In this document: one piece after another, positions 12,146 through 24,100 of the stretch
How positions within the stretch are numbered: the stretch's first letter is position 1
Layout of the letters: each line of letters starts with the position of its first letter
NCBI GenBank assembly: GCA_903813345.2
Contig: CAIIXF020000002.1
Location: 13,166,150-13,230,149, forward strand
Reading direction: 5' to 3'
DNA length: 64,000 nucleotides
From: Owenia fusiformis
Lineage: Eukaryota; Annelida; Polychaeta; Sabellida; Oweniidae
Notes under the pieces: generated by a model
The model's input: only the letters and a program-made list of their open reading frames with translations
Database searches by the model: none
What the model was told of the DNA's origin: nothing
Program-made: the position numbers and the translations under genes

Positions 12146-12208
12146 ATGCCAACTGAGAGTCTTGGAGAATACATGGACAAATCAAGATACAATCCTGTAT
12201 ATAGTCAG
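12146..12208 (+). CDS. OCIAD1: OCIAD1 exon 1 (start codon)
   Basis: Acceptor ATTTCAG at 12131-12137 shows a 5' untranslated exon lies upstream. ATG at 12146; 21 codons MPTESLGEYMDKSRYNPVYS-Q; donor CAG|GTGAGC; phase 0. Confidence 0.82.
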
Positions 12209-15200
12209 GTGAGCCTATTTTGTCGTTAAAATAATATTATGAAATAAGAAATGTTCACACAAAGCTCATTAATTAGCTCATCTTGGTGACTTGAACCTGC
12301 ACAGCTATATTAACAAGAGTCTTATAGTATCCTATCACTCAAAATTATAACTGTAATTGTATCTATTAGCCTCATTTGACTCTTGTTGACTGGTAAGACC
12401 CAGTCAGAGTTTTGGCAATGGATGACGTTTTCAGAATTATGTACATCAGTCTATACGATGACCAATCAAATAGCATGATATGATCACGTGATCCATCACA
12501 AGCACACAAGTCCGTGGCAGAAATGAAATTTTGGATAATTGAAATACTCTAATGATGGGTTTGGTTCAAACTTGACATCCTGGTGCCTTAGAGCCATAGA
12601 ACTCATTTCAAGAAGTAATATTTAATATGGCCACCCAATTCAAAATGGCTACCATTTTTCATGAAAACATATTATGTTGCCTGATTAAGCTCTTTTATCG
12701 CTGTCTTCTGGACATTTTAAGATGGCTGATGAATTAAAAATGGCCACCTTATTTCGTAAAAAAATCATTGATTTATTTTTAATATATGTTCACGGTGCCC
12801 ATGTCAAGCTGCGCGCCTACTTAGGCGCGCAGTTTGTTTCGATCACAAACTGCGTGCCTAACAACATTGCATCATTTAAGTTGGAGTCTGTATTTTGATG
12901 CATCAATTCTTTGGCAATCAATCTATGGCGTCCATTTTTGAGACATGATCTCTTGCAGTGTTGTCTAACACTCATTTGGATGTTCTATAAGATTTGTATA
13001 AGATTTGCTAGGCTCTGTTGCTGTCATCTTGTTTTTAACTGTTCAAGGATGGTCAAGGCCAACCTGCTCCCAGAATGCCATTGACTGCTGAAGAGATAAA
13101 TGTCCTGAAAGAGTGCAATAGAGAGGCCTTCTGGTACAGATGTGAGTATACAGCTATACCTATTAAGGTGTATTTAATAATTATCATTTTGAACTCCATT
13201 TACCGATTGCAATAACCTAGATGCGAGTAGAAATAATCTTGATTTACGTCATTAAATATTCAAAATTCAGTCAAAATGATGTCATATTTGAAATATACAT
13301 GTAAAAGAACATCTAGAATTATGGTTTTGAAAATTGTTTATTGAATTTTGAAAATTTAATTTGTTCTGAAAATATGACTTCCCGTTCCGGTTAATTCCCC
13401 ATAGACCCCATGTTACAAAATCACAAAAAGTGAAATATCTTTTCTTGAATTGGACAGATAACATTTTCTTTTACTGGTATATTTTAATTTGCATAACTAT
13501 TAGATACATAGGGGTTATATGAAAATTGAACCACTAAAACAGATGTAATTTAAGTTAAAGGGAACTTTCTACTATACCCGCCTATCTGACCTGATCTATC
13601 TATCTGATGGTGAAACTACATACTACATACTCGCATCTGCGTTATTTTTGGAAGTATCATACTGATATTGTTATATAATAAGTAAATTATATTTAGGCAC
13701 AAGTCAAATAAGTTCATATACACCAGTATACTAGTAAGTAAATATGAATCAAAAATGAGACTGAAATGAGATTTTAGAATTACAACATGTAGAAATGAGA
13801 GCATATCTTTACCAGAATATCTAAATCACCCCTTGGATATCACTTTTCAGGTGTGCCTTTTAGTGCAACCATGGTTTTCATGACCCATTATGCAGTAAAC
13901 AGAGGTAGGACTTACGTTACTCTAATACTATTAATACTATTAACTTGTGGATAGGTCTTGATAGTCTTCTTCTCACCTTACTTTTCAAAAATACTTGCTA
14001 ATCTGAACAACTCCAGTGGCCTTGAATTAGACAGTTTCACATTGTCCATTTGAATCTGTAACGAGATCTGTAATGGGCTCCTGTTTAGACAAGTAATAGA
14101 CTCTTAGTATCCCACCAGATGAAGGTCATAGGGATGAAGAGAAGCTGTCCATCCATCTGTTTGTAAAAATGTAAATATCCTTTCAAACAAAGATTTGGGG
14201 GATATAGAGAATGATTCCATCCATCTGTCTATCCGTCTCTCCGGGCAGTTACTCGAATACTATTTGCCCAATGTTGTTTATATTTTATGCACCATTTGAG
14301 AACAAGTTTGAAAGATGATTTTCAAAATGGCCGTACAAGCCTTTTTCAATTGAATGAACATCTACAGTAAAATTTTAAATGTTTGGAACTACTTTGAATC
14401 TAAAAAATAAGCAATCAAAGGACCATTTTGTAACAGTATATGTAAAAATAGAAACATTTATTCATTGCCTAAGTTTCGTATATTTTTGTTTTGTAGTTTT
14501 GCTATCATATGTGTGGCCTCTTATATTTTGATGCTTCTCTGCCATGTTATTTTCGGAAAAATTAACATGGCTGAAACTCCCTAAACACAAAAGGCCGCAG
14601 CTTTGCTGCACATTACATACATGTCTGAAAACTGAAATATACAAAACTGAGCCTTGTAAATATGTTTCTATTTTGTCATATACTGTTTGCAATATAGTCA
14701 TTTGATTGCTTATTTTTTTAATTCAAAGTAGTTCCAAACATTTAAAATTTTATTGTGGGCTATGGATTATGGAATAAAAAGTGATTTCTGTCACTTTCAG
14801 GCCATCTTAAAGGACATCCTAAATTTGGTGCCTTGGGTAAAGGTTTGGGTAAGTATTATTTATATTTAATTCAATATGTACAGTGCCTAAGGTTCTGTAA
14901 ATTGCAATTGTGCACAATTTGATCATTCATGTCAAATGTTTAGAGAAATATAGAAATTCGTCAGTATTTAGTGCTTTTTGGCTCAGTATTGAATGAGTTA
15001 ATAGAGGCATCAAATGGAATAGAAAACATTTGTATCTGAAGTCTACTTGAAATTCATTTCTCAAACCGAAGGCTTATTTAACAAGAGTGCTGGATCACAA
15101 TTTTTTTTATGACATCATCATAAATATTTGATATTTATTTGTATATATTTTAGGTGCAGCATTGCTAGGGTTCATAGCAGGTAAAATATCATACCAAGAT

Positions 15201-18200
15201 GAATGCAAAAAGAAGATTCTGCGATTAGAGAATAGCCCCCTAGCTGAATCTATAAGACGAAGGCAACGTGGTGCTGAGAGGTAAGAATTCTGCTGATTTT
15301 ATTATCCAATCAAACAAAGTTCAAGGAATGTAGAAAACAGGAGAAATATTTTTTTATGATAACGCAAATACTGTTTTTAAGGTAATGTCACTTACGATCT
15401 CTTCTCAAGTTGGAATTTATTATTCCACCGAACGAACTTCATAGAGATATGGAGAAGCCATCTGTCTGTTCATTCTTGTGTCTGGACAATAACTCAAATA
15501 CCAGTTGACGGATTTAGGATAAAGGAAATCTGCTCAAGAAGAGATTTTTAAGATGGCAGCTGAATTTTAAAATGGCCGCCTTTTATCGTAAAAAATGTGA
15601 TCTTTGATAACTCAATTACCAGTGGATGGATTTGGTTCAAATTTTATATGCTGATACCTAAGGTCATGTCACATCATGAGTCATGTCACATCATGGGTCA
15701 CGTCACATGATGGATGTTGATCATGTTATGTTGAAAATGATGAGTGATTTGATAAAATATGTTTTTTTCGATGGGATTTGCTACTCCAGGGAGTTGCTGT
15801 TTTTTAGTTTGAATTTAAAATCATGAGTGCATGCACTAACTCCTACACCTAATGCACAAGGGTTGATCCCGAGTACATTATCAGGATGGGTTAGTACATG
15901 CATAGACTCTTTTAAATCCAATAAAGAATGATACAAGTTCTTGATTGCAATTCAAATATGCTTTCACTCCTTCATAAAAATTGTCCAGTTCTTTATGAAA
16001 CAACAATGCACTGTGACAACGTTACTCTTTTACCAAACATGGCACTCCTCAGTTCATTAGGAAATTGTAATGTACTGTAAAATGTGGGCTATAGTACCCC
16101 ACTTTGACCTAATTGGAAGCTTCAGACATTTTTGTGATATTGGATCACCATTTGGTCTCATAACTTTATGTTCTTATGGACATGGAATTTACAAAATGAC
16201 TGCTGGATTCAAAATTTCATGAAAAATACATGTAAGAATACCAACTGAGGGTTTGTTGAACCCCTCTCTCCTTTTGGTCATTTGGGGTACAGAAAACGTT
16301 GCCAGAAAACGTGTTTAGTCCTGCGAGGTGTATTCGACAATATTACACCTGCTCTGAGGTCTATATCTCTTGATTTTATAGTAATTTGGGACTCCTGTTT
16401 TCTTTTATTTCAGTCAGATCGCTACAGGTTCAATTCCATCATTTGGAGGGGGGAGTGTAGACCAAGGTGCCTCAGAAGCAGAGAGCATGAGACTGGGTCT
16501 TGAGATGACACAACGTACACAAGAATTAGATGAATCCAAGAGACCCAGTCTAGATACAGGTCATTTATGTGTTATAAATAAGTCATCGTTTATTGTCATT
16601 TTCTTAAACCAAGTCGGATTATAAATTAGAAAAGGAAATACGATTTATATATGAAAGGTCTTTTTGAATGAATGAGTATTAGATCACTCTTTATGTAGAT
16701 TGATAAATATATTGCAATAGTATTTTGGGCTGGCCAGAGAACCATTACGGACAGTACATAGTAGTAGTACGGATACAACTGACAAGTCACTTTATTTCTT
16801 GACCTTTTTGCTCTTTGATCATTCTTTAATCATTACATTTACAGATCTGATCATTCTTTAATCATTACATTTACAGATCTGATCATTCTTAAATCATCAC
16901 ATTTACAGATCTGATCATTCTTTAATCATTACATTTACAGATCTGATCATTCTTTAATCATTACATTTACAGATCTGATCATTCTTTAATCATTACATTT
17001 ACAGATCTGATCATTCCTGAATCATCACATTTACAGATCTGATCATTCTTAAATCATTACATTTACAGATCTGATCATTCTTGAATCATCACATTTACAG
17101 ATCTGATCATTCTTTAATCATTACATTTACAGATCTGATCATTCTTGAATCATCACATTTACAGATCTGATCATTCTTTAATCATTACATTTACAGATCT
17201 GATCATTCTTGAATCATTACATTTACAGATCTGATCATTCTTTAATCATTACATTTACAGATGTTTCTTTTGTGGATCGTGAAAGACAGTCAGTGGCGCC
17301 TGCTCAACCATACCAAACTTATGACATGCTGCGGCAAAGAAATCGGGATGAATACAATACAAAGCATTTACCTTCACAATCCAAACCTTCTGAATCTTTT
17401 AGTCAACAACCATTTGTTTCCCAACCTGGGTCATATGGTTCCCAACCTGGGTCATATGGTTCCCAACCTGGGTCATATGGTTCCCAACCTGGGTCATATG
17501 GTTCCCAACCCGGTTCATATGGTTCCCAACCCGGGTCATATGGTTCCCAACCTGGGTATGCTTCTCAATCTGGATCATTTGGGAGAGAGGATAGAGAAGG
17601 TAGACAGGGCAAAGCAACATCATTTAGTTCAGGTAATATATTAAGTATGTCAACACTGTGTGGGACACAAAATCTGCTATTGAGGATCATGCAATTTTTT
17701 ATAAATTTTTCATCAAGACAGTGCTGAATATAGGTCAACAAGATACCAGCATAAACACAAATGTAATAATTAAAGCAGTGTATTCATTTTGAAAAATCAG
17801 CTGAATTTATATTTTTTATAGAATATTGTAGAATCCACAACCCTTCCTTTGTGATAAATCTAATGTAAAATTAATATTGGATTCGAGCCAATTCTGTCAC
17901 TAACCCCCCTATCACACCAAACTAGTTCTAACCTGAAAACGTCGTAAAACGGCCTCAATCTGGCTGTGGTCGGGAAATATGTCTAAAATAATTAGCTACT
18001 TCAGTCATAAACAGTCTTCAATACGTCCATCTCATTCGCAGTTTGTTCAGGTCGCACCACGTCGGTGTGCAACGTCGTATAATGCGTCCATTAGTCTAGA
18101 CGGTCATCATTCCCCGTCTAGGAAAGTCCATGAAGTTCGTAAACAGACCGTAGAACATTGTAGCTACGTTCATTCCGTTCGCACACAGTTTAAAACCAGT

Positions 18201-18661
18201 TTTGAAGAACGTAGTGGCAACTTGCTTGGTGTCAATCTAGAAGACCTACCCGTTGGAGTACGTTCTATGAAGTTTGTAAATAGACCCCAACCGATTCTAA
18301 GTACGTCCAGTCCGTTCGTACACAGTTGAAGCCCGTTTTCGAGAACATAGTGAGAACTAGTTCGGTGTGATAGTAGGGTTATAACTCTATGCAATCAGGC
18401 CATATTATTTGTGTGTAAACTTCACTTCTATTTGAAGTCCAACATAATGCTTCGAATAAAAATCATTGAAAATTGTAATAGCCTGAGATATCCTCTGAAA
18501 TTGAACTTTTTAATGTCACAATATTTGACTTGATAATATTGATATATGTTTTTATCAAAACAATGGATGTTCTAAGACCCTTTTAAAATTGAACACACCT
18601 ATTAAACATGCTTTTTATTATTTCAGGTAGAAAGAATGAATATGGAGATGATACAGATTAG
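12146..18661 (+). CDS. OCIAD1: OCIA domain-containing protein 1 (OCIAD1/Asrij) homologue, complete
   Basis: Eight coding exons (12146-12208, 13048-13141, 13851-13904, 14801-14848, 15154-15280, 16414-16559, 17261-17632, 18627-18661) join without a phase conflict to 312 residues. The ATG follows an acceptor 8 bases upstream; no other in-frame ATG is near. The OCIA domain spans exons 2-5: LTAEEINVLKECNREAFWYR, then CVPFSATMVFMTHYAVNRG, a glycine-rich membrane segment LGAALLGFIAGKISY, and the conserved CKKKILRLENSPLAESIRR. Family members sit on endosomes and the mitochondrial inner membrane and affect JAK/STAT signalling and respiratory complex assembly (family knowledge). The tail is longer than in vertebrates (about 245 residues) because exon 7 carries SQPGSYG repeats. 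The last 11 residues (GRKNEYGDDTD) match the conserved acidic C terminus. The 3' splice site of exon 7 lies in a 14-copy minisatellite. Only the coding part is placed; untranslated exons are unknown. Confidence 0.93.
12809..12832. repeat. GC-rich hairpin
   Basis: CTGCGCGCCTA, a 2-base loop (CT), then TAGGCGCGCAG is a perfect inverted repeat, followed by a second imperfect copy (ACAAACTGCGTGCCTAAC). It lies in OCIAD1 intron 1. Confidence 0.6.
13048..13141 (+). CDS. OCIAD1: OCIAD1 exon 2 (OCIA domain start)
   Basis: Acceptor GTTCAAG, donor AGAT|GTGAGT. Encodes DGQGQPAPRMPLTAEEINVL then KECNREAFWYR plus one base. LTAEE...LKEC...FWYR is the OCIA signature. Confidence 0.92.
13851..13904 (+). CDS. 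OCIAD1: OCIAD1 exon 3
   Basis: Acceptor CTTTTCAG, donor AGAG|GTAGGA. Encodes (C)VPFSATMVFMTHYAVNR plus one base; first hydrophobic helix of the OCIA domain. Confidence 0.92.
14801..14848 (+). CDS. OCIAD1: OCIAD1 exon 4
   Basis: Acceptor CACTTTCAG, donor TTGG|GTAAGT. Encodes (G)HLKGHPKFGALGKGL plus one base; matches the OCIA loop between hydrophobic helices. Confidence 0.92.
15154..15280 (+). CDS. OCIAD1: OCIAD1 exon 5
   Basis: Acceptor ATTTTAG, donor GAGAG|GTAAGA. Encodes GAALLGFIAGKISYQDECKK through LENSPLAESIRRRQRGAE, the second hydrophobic helix and the most conserved OCIA block. Confidence 0.93.
16320..16375. repeat. Half-copy of a palindromic element
   Basis: AATATTACACCTGCTCTGAG and the following GTCTATAT match one arm of the perfect hairpin at 21673-21736. 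Confidence 0.55.
16414..16559 (+). CDS. OCIAD1: OCIAD1 exon 6
   Basis: Acceptor TTATTTCAG, donor ACAG|GTCATT (weak). Encodes (S)QIATGSIPSFGGGSVDQ and a polar, charged stretch to RPSLDT plus one base. Confidence 0.85.
16813..17260 (+). repeat. 32-bp minisatellite carrying the 3' splice site, 14 copies
   Basis: The unit begins ATCTGATCATTCTTTAATCA and ends TTACATTTACAG. AG ends of the units fall every 32 bases from 16844 to 17260 without length variation. The last copy supplies the real acceptor of OCIAD1 exon 7 (17261). Each unit contains CTGAT and TTTAAT, which fit branch-point consensus, then a short pyrimidine-poor run and CAG. Point variants are few (CTTTAATC / CTTAAATC / CTTGAATC, CATTAC / CATCAC). 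Confidence 0.9.
17261..17632 (+). CDS. OCIAD1: OCIAD1 exon 7 with SQPGSYG repeats
   Basis: Acceptor TTTACAG (last minisatellite unit), donor TTCAG|GTAATA. Encodes (D)VSFVDRERQSVAPAQPYQTY, a QRNRDEYN segment, a Q/S/F/P-rich run, six SQPGSYG heptads, SQPGYA, SQSGSFG, then a charged GREDREGRQGK stretch. The frame stays open across the coding repeat. Confidence 0.9.
17419..17586 (+). repeat. 21-bp coding minisatellite (SQPGSYG x6 plus variants)
   Basis: TCCCAACCTGGGTCATATGG plus T repeated six times with third-position changes only (CCTGGG / CCCGGT / CCCGGG), then degenerate seventh and eighth units. A low-complexity tyrosine-containing tract like those of phase-separating proteins. Confidence 0.9.
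17903..18379. mobile_element. 477-bp inverted-repeat MITE, TA-flanked
   Basis: Ends ACCCCCCTATCACACCAAAC and, inverted, ACCCTACTATCACACCGAAC, continuing TAGTTCT in both. TA on both sides. Internally CpG-rich with GTCGTAAAACGG and GTCCATGAAGTTCGTAAACA-like words. No coding capacity; lies in the last OCIAD1 intron. Confidence 0.75.
18627..18661 (+). CDS. OCIAD1: OCIAD1 exon 8 (stop)
   Basis: Acceptor TATTTCAG; encodes (G)RKNEYGDDTD then TAG. The KNxYGD motif matches the end of vertebrate OCIAD1. Confidence 0.88.
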
Positions 18662-19115
18662 TATTCTTTTTGCATAGAATAACTATTGATGCATCTGGGA
18701 TTAAAAGGTATCAAGTTATAAAAATAATTTCATTAACAACTTGAGAAACAATTGGTCCCATGTTTTCACTTTAATTTTACTACTAGTATGTCATTTTTGG
18801 AAAAAAGAGTTTTGCAAAATTTAAGGGTAAACTCGAAAAATATTAACAATGATATTGATGTGTCGATGTGTTGAATTGAAGAATTCTTTCTTGCACTATG
18901 ATACATCAATCCTAAAACGTTGTGAATATTGTTTCATTGTGATCTTATTCACACTACTTGTTATATTTTACAAAAAAAACTTACTAAATGACCATTTACT
19001 GAATAATTCTTAAAACTATTATGATTTTTTGTCATATTAAATTCACTTTTCATGAACACGCTTATTTCAATATGACACCAATAATATTATGTGGACCAAT
19101 ATTTAAAAATATATA

Positions 19116-19121
19116 AATAAA
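19116..19121 (+). terminator. Candidate polyadenylation signal AATAAA for OCIAD1
   Basis: AATAAA about 455 bases past the stop codon, in AT-rich DNA where such hexamers arise by chance. Confidence 0.3.
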
Positions 19122-20394
19122 TAGATACATGTTATTTGTATATTCCAGGGTCACATTGGCCTGCACTACCATATACACTTGTACTGTCAGAAATGTCTTA
19201 ACTGGGAAGGACTTATTTATATACTAGATATAGACTCATGGATATTTTTTACAAGTGTCACCCTGCACTAACTTTTCATCAAGTTGGACTTCCACTTTTC
19301 ATGCAGCCTATGCCTATTTTATGGTTTCGTTAGGATGGCATCATTGTTCTCACATAGTCCTCTTGCTGGATCAGGAAGATTCAGGGAAATAAAAAACTGT
19401 CATTTCTTTTTAACGTTGAAAACATTAAAATGGATTGTGACTGTTTAAATAAATAACAAATGTTTCCTCGGAATTATGTGTTGAATAATCATACTGTATA
19501 AAATTCAACACGATGCATGTTTATATCTTTCTGGCAGTAAGGATCCCATGCACATGGCATATTCAAAATTTGGCTGAATGAGAGATATATATGTATGCCT
19601 TGTACACAGGGAGATATGCCGAGTACTAAAATAGAACTCATGGCATTTTAGCGCCAATTGAGTACTCATTTCAGTAAATATAAGCACTAAATGAGCACAT
19701 ATGATATGAAACATACGATACCAAGAACATAAGTGTCTGATGTGTTTTCTAAAACAATACAGAGAAAAGTATATAATATATATAATTCAAATTATATTGA
19801 TACCATTCAAAAAATGACCATTAAATTGACGATGTGTAAAATTTTCAGGATTTTTTGATGACTGGTTTTAGAGAAATGTGTGTTCAAACAGTTCACCATA
19901 TCGATACCAATCCTTTGGCAAAGTTTGAAAGGGTTTTCACCAAATTCACTGTTAGGTGGCTCCAAGAAAAATCTTCGCCGAAAATATTCGAACCCCCTCC
20001 TGTCAAATCCTGGCTATGCCACTGACCACTGACCAAGGTTTTGAATATGAAGAATGCTGTTTTAAATAGATTTTGATCATGCCAATACTTATGTGTCATG
20101 TTTGAATAGAGAAATAAAAAATTGTTTTCAATATGTTATATTCATGTGCACTGCTCAACATAATACAACTCACTCGATATAAATGAACAAACTCTATTGG
20201 TTGGGCTTAAACATGAGTAGCATTTATATTTTAGGTCTTTACATACTCTGTACTATAAATTACATATAATACAATATTAATAACTTAAAACAAGGGTGGG
20301 AGGGACAATGGTTCAACAAACTGCGAGTTTTACAAAATGTAGATTGCATAGCAGTCATTCCTCCCATTAAAAACATGTATATTCAAAAGTGTTC

Positions 20395-20520
20395 AATATC
20401 ACAGAACTTTTAGATACATAAGGGTTATGTACTGGGAGGTTTTGGATACAGGGTTTATCCCAAGGGAAATATGTGTATATGCACATATTTCCTGCAGGAT
20501 AAACACTGTATCCTAAGACT
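20395..20520. repeat. Hairpin element (GGATACAGGGTTTATCC family)
   Basis: TTTGGATACAGGGTTTATCC, a GGGAAATATGTG / CACATATTTCC stem, then AGGATAAACACTGTATCC. Related hairpins are at 34440-34535 and 37320-37500. Confidence 0.55.
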
Positions 20521-20959
20521 CGCTTCATTTTTTACACATTTCAATAAGTGGAATCCTTTGGTCTTCTTACTCAATCAAATTAAGTTCCACATAATACAGC
20601 TACCTAAATTAAAGTCACTGCATTTTCTGTACCTTGTATTAATTTCACACATGAAAAAATTGCTATCCACTTTACAGCAGGTCATTATTACAGTAATAAC
20701 TTCTAGCCTCTGGCCAGAGCAATGTATTTGTTTCTATGCAAACTGCACAAAATGTCTACTAGTTTCTTATAACATCACCAAAACATTTTCAACAATTTGA
20801 CAAAGCCCTTTCATTTGAACATGTTAAGCATATGTATACAAATGAATAATAATATATATTCAAAGAAATAATACAAAAAATATCATTCCTACAACGGTTA
20901 ACACATTTCAATTGTGCAACAAAATCAGAAAGATGGAAAATACATTGTTCTATGTTCAC

Positions 20960-21181
20960 TCAGCTTATAACACAGTCCAGTTCTCCATTGTCCCGAATTG
21001 GAAAATGTAAAATGTCTGCCACAGCCCGACATAAATAGACCATTGTCCCATAACGGCCACTTGGGGCACTGTCATAAAAATGCTGACATATTCCTGCTGT
21101 GCCTCCACATGCAAGAGGGACTGGTCTGCCATGACCTGCAGGAACAACACAGCATAATGTGGCATCTGCCTGCGCTTGCTT
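20960..21181 (-). CDS. PHKA: PHKA last coding exon (stop, CaaX box)
   Basis: Acceptor TTGTTACAG before AAG at 21181. Encodes [20 protein letters not shown]..., [20 protein letters not shown] and [13 protein letters not shown], ending [10 protein letters not shown] and TGA. The APSG(R)YGTM block is diagnostic for the alpha C terminus. The first 25 residues are not clearly conserved. Confidence 0.9.
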   Translation of the reverse strand, partial: KQAQADATLCCVVPAGHGRPVPLACGGTAGICQHFYDSAPSGRYGTMVYLCRAVADILHFPIRDNGELDCVIS

Positions 21182-24100
21182 CTGTAACAAACGAGCATGT
21201 CAAATGAATACTTCTTGAATGATAGTAATGACACTTATTACTAAAATAATTATTTATAATCATATGATGATTTATTCCTAATTCTATTCTAGATATTCAT
21301 AAAAAGTTTCATAATTTTCCATTTGATCATATGTAACATAATATTGTGCAATAAATACCCATGGGTTATTTTAAATGCGATGAATGGGCTTCACTACTAG
21401 AAAATCTGGTAGTTGTATAGAGAATACTTAATCTAGAAGAGTTGAAGTAAAATGATAAAAATATATTTTATCGGATACTTAAATACAATTGGAACACACT
21501 GGTTACACCTTCCATAAACTGTGAACAAAGTCAATATTTCACCCAGTATGTATTCGGATACACTACACCTGGTAATATGAGTAATGTGTGATGTCATAAT
21601 GACAGGCCGCAGTAATGGTAGGCCATAATGAATATTCAAAAAATGTTGGTGAGTTGTCATGTTTGAATCATAAAATATAGACCTCAGAGCAGGTGTTATA
21701 TCAACGAATATAACACCTGCTCTGAGGTCTATATTTCTTAAATGCAAATATTGTAGATTACCTGGTCTTCTAAAAATATGGTATTGGCTTTGGAGACAAC
21801 TCTGTCTATATGTATTGCATCTGTCATTTGTACAAGACCACCATCATTGTCCACTAAAAGGGTGAGCACCATCAAAGCTTCTACCATCAGTTGACGATAT
21901 TCAGGCTGAGGAATCTTGTTCAACACCATCTCCACTTGTAGAGCAAACTTCAACTCCCCAGGAGTCATCTGGGAATTGAATCACATAACATAGTATCAAG
22001 TAAATATCATTTTTTACATCAAAGTGCACCTAGAATAAGATTGGTGAATGGGAGCAGCTTGAATTATCTGAAAATGCCATTTTTACAACTGCAAATATAC
22101 TGTTCTTTAACTAATATTTGACACTATTATATTTCATGAAAGAGAACTTTTGAAATTTTATGGCTATTATATTTCGCGAATTTCCCAAAACTCGCAAAAG
22201 AGCGAAATATAGTAGCAAATTACCAAAATAACCAGGGGAACAGTATGTATGTGTATCATAGATCCGTGTAAATTTTTACTCTATAGATTGAATCTATAGA
22301 AAATTATTATTATATTAGATTTGGTTGAATCTTTTCTTTCCATGTCAAACTATATAACTGCTCTTATCTGTCTATATTAAGATAAAGACTCCTACCTCAT
22401 TTGTGAGAGTTGGTTGTAGAGTGTGGCCATCTATTGTCAAACCTTCACTCTGAAACCAAAATGTGCTCATTTAGTAACTTTAATAAACATAAAACAGTCA
22501 TAAAACTCCACTATTAAAATACCAATGAATAACAGAATGAATAACAATTACCAAAGCGTAAAAGCTTTCACTTACCCTTGATAGGACTTTCCAGACACGT
22601 GGATAAAAACCCACTGGGACTCTATTTAGCGCACCATCAAGACGTCGTCTACGTAGCCATTGTCCTTGACGATCTGTTGCCATGGCGTCACTGTCTATAT
22701 TTCCTGTAATTGGGTCCAAGTTAAATCCACCACTTGTTCCTCCTACAGTCTGAAACAAAGAAATTTCATTTAAAAATAATGTTTTGAAAGTATTATAACT
22801 AGAATTGTTTTTAAAGTTCCCCATCTTTATTCAGTAACATTAAAAGAGAATAAATGACTAGTTCATTTAAGATGTTGTTTTCCATAGATTGGCTTCTTAA
22901 ATTACTCCCTGGAGTATTTGACTAAAGACATCAACTATGTGGGGAATTACATCCTGAAATACTTGACTGGAAATATCAATTGTATGGTGAATGAATATTT
23001 GACTAATACATAAATTTTGTTGTGAATCACATCGTGAAGTATTCAACTGAAACATTAGTTGTCGGGTAAATTACTCCCTGGAATATGTCACTTAAACATT
23101 AATTGTTTGGTGAATTACCCCCTAGAATATGTCACTTAAACATTAATTGTTTTGGTGAATTACCTCCTGGAATATTTGACTAGAAATATGAACTGATTGG
23201 GAAATTACTTCCTAAATTATTTAACTAGAAATATCACAACTACTATAACCTCATGGAATATTTGACTAGATCTATCAACTGTTTGGAGAATAACAAATTG
23301 TTTTCATGCAATATTTGGTATCAAGCATACATGCTGGGAAGGAGAAAAGAAAACACTGATGGTGAATTTCAGATGACATGCTAATGTTAGGTCATTTCTC
23401 AGGAAATGTTTTAACAATTGGAGCTTTTCTGTTTTAGAGTTATTCCCTTAATGCATTCAGAGCAGTCTCAAAATTATACAATGCAACTGAAGATACAACT
23501 CTTAACAGTCTGAAGAATTTCATTGAATTTGAGCCCACTGTCTGCTATTTTCTATCATTACCATAGCAGATGCCAGTGAAAGGCCAATTTTGCAATTATA
23601 CTTGCTAGCAGACTGAAAAGAGATTAACTAATACAGCCGCATTATACAACAGGAAGGATGAACAAATAGTTAATTGCAACATGTACTATTTCTGAGCACA
23701 AATGTCCTGCAATTCCACATTCTGGGCCAAGTTAGTGTTATCTAAAGGGAGACAGCAACAACATTTGGATACCCAAAGCCAAAATGCCAAATCACCCAGT
23801 ACTTTCAGAGAGCTGGCTATGGGTATATGTGTTACTCACTGATTTACGATGATCAGCTACCGTGATCATAACTCCTGGAGTCACGAATACACTGTCGCCA
23901 TCTGGTGATGGAAATTAACAAAATATGACTTAATCAAAATAGGATGTACAATATGGGAAAGACACGTGATAAAATAAAGCAACCATAAAATAGTGTGTGG
24001 CTAAAACCTGAAAAGAATTACGTGAAGGAGAGGTTCCAGTTGGGATTTGATGAATTTGGTGATACATAGAAGTTGGGTCTAAAAAGCATAGAAAAGCAAT

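Larger units (their letters stand above)
18662..20959. other. Region between convergent OCIAD1 and PHKA
   Basis: No coding sequence recognised. It should hold both 3' untranslated regions. AATAAA motifs occur on the plus strand at 19116-19121 and near 19447. Confidence 0.5.

Noticed and set aside
17399-17644. ORFs in other frames of the coding repeat (PNLGHMV, HMTQVGN)
   Set aside because: Shadows of the SQPGSYG frame, which joins all OCIAD1 exons in phase.
23840-24078. Exons X and Y used together
   Set aside because: X ends phase 0 while Y needs one preceding base; joining them shifts the frame and runs into a stop.
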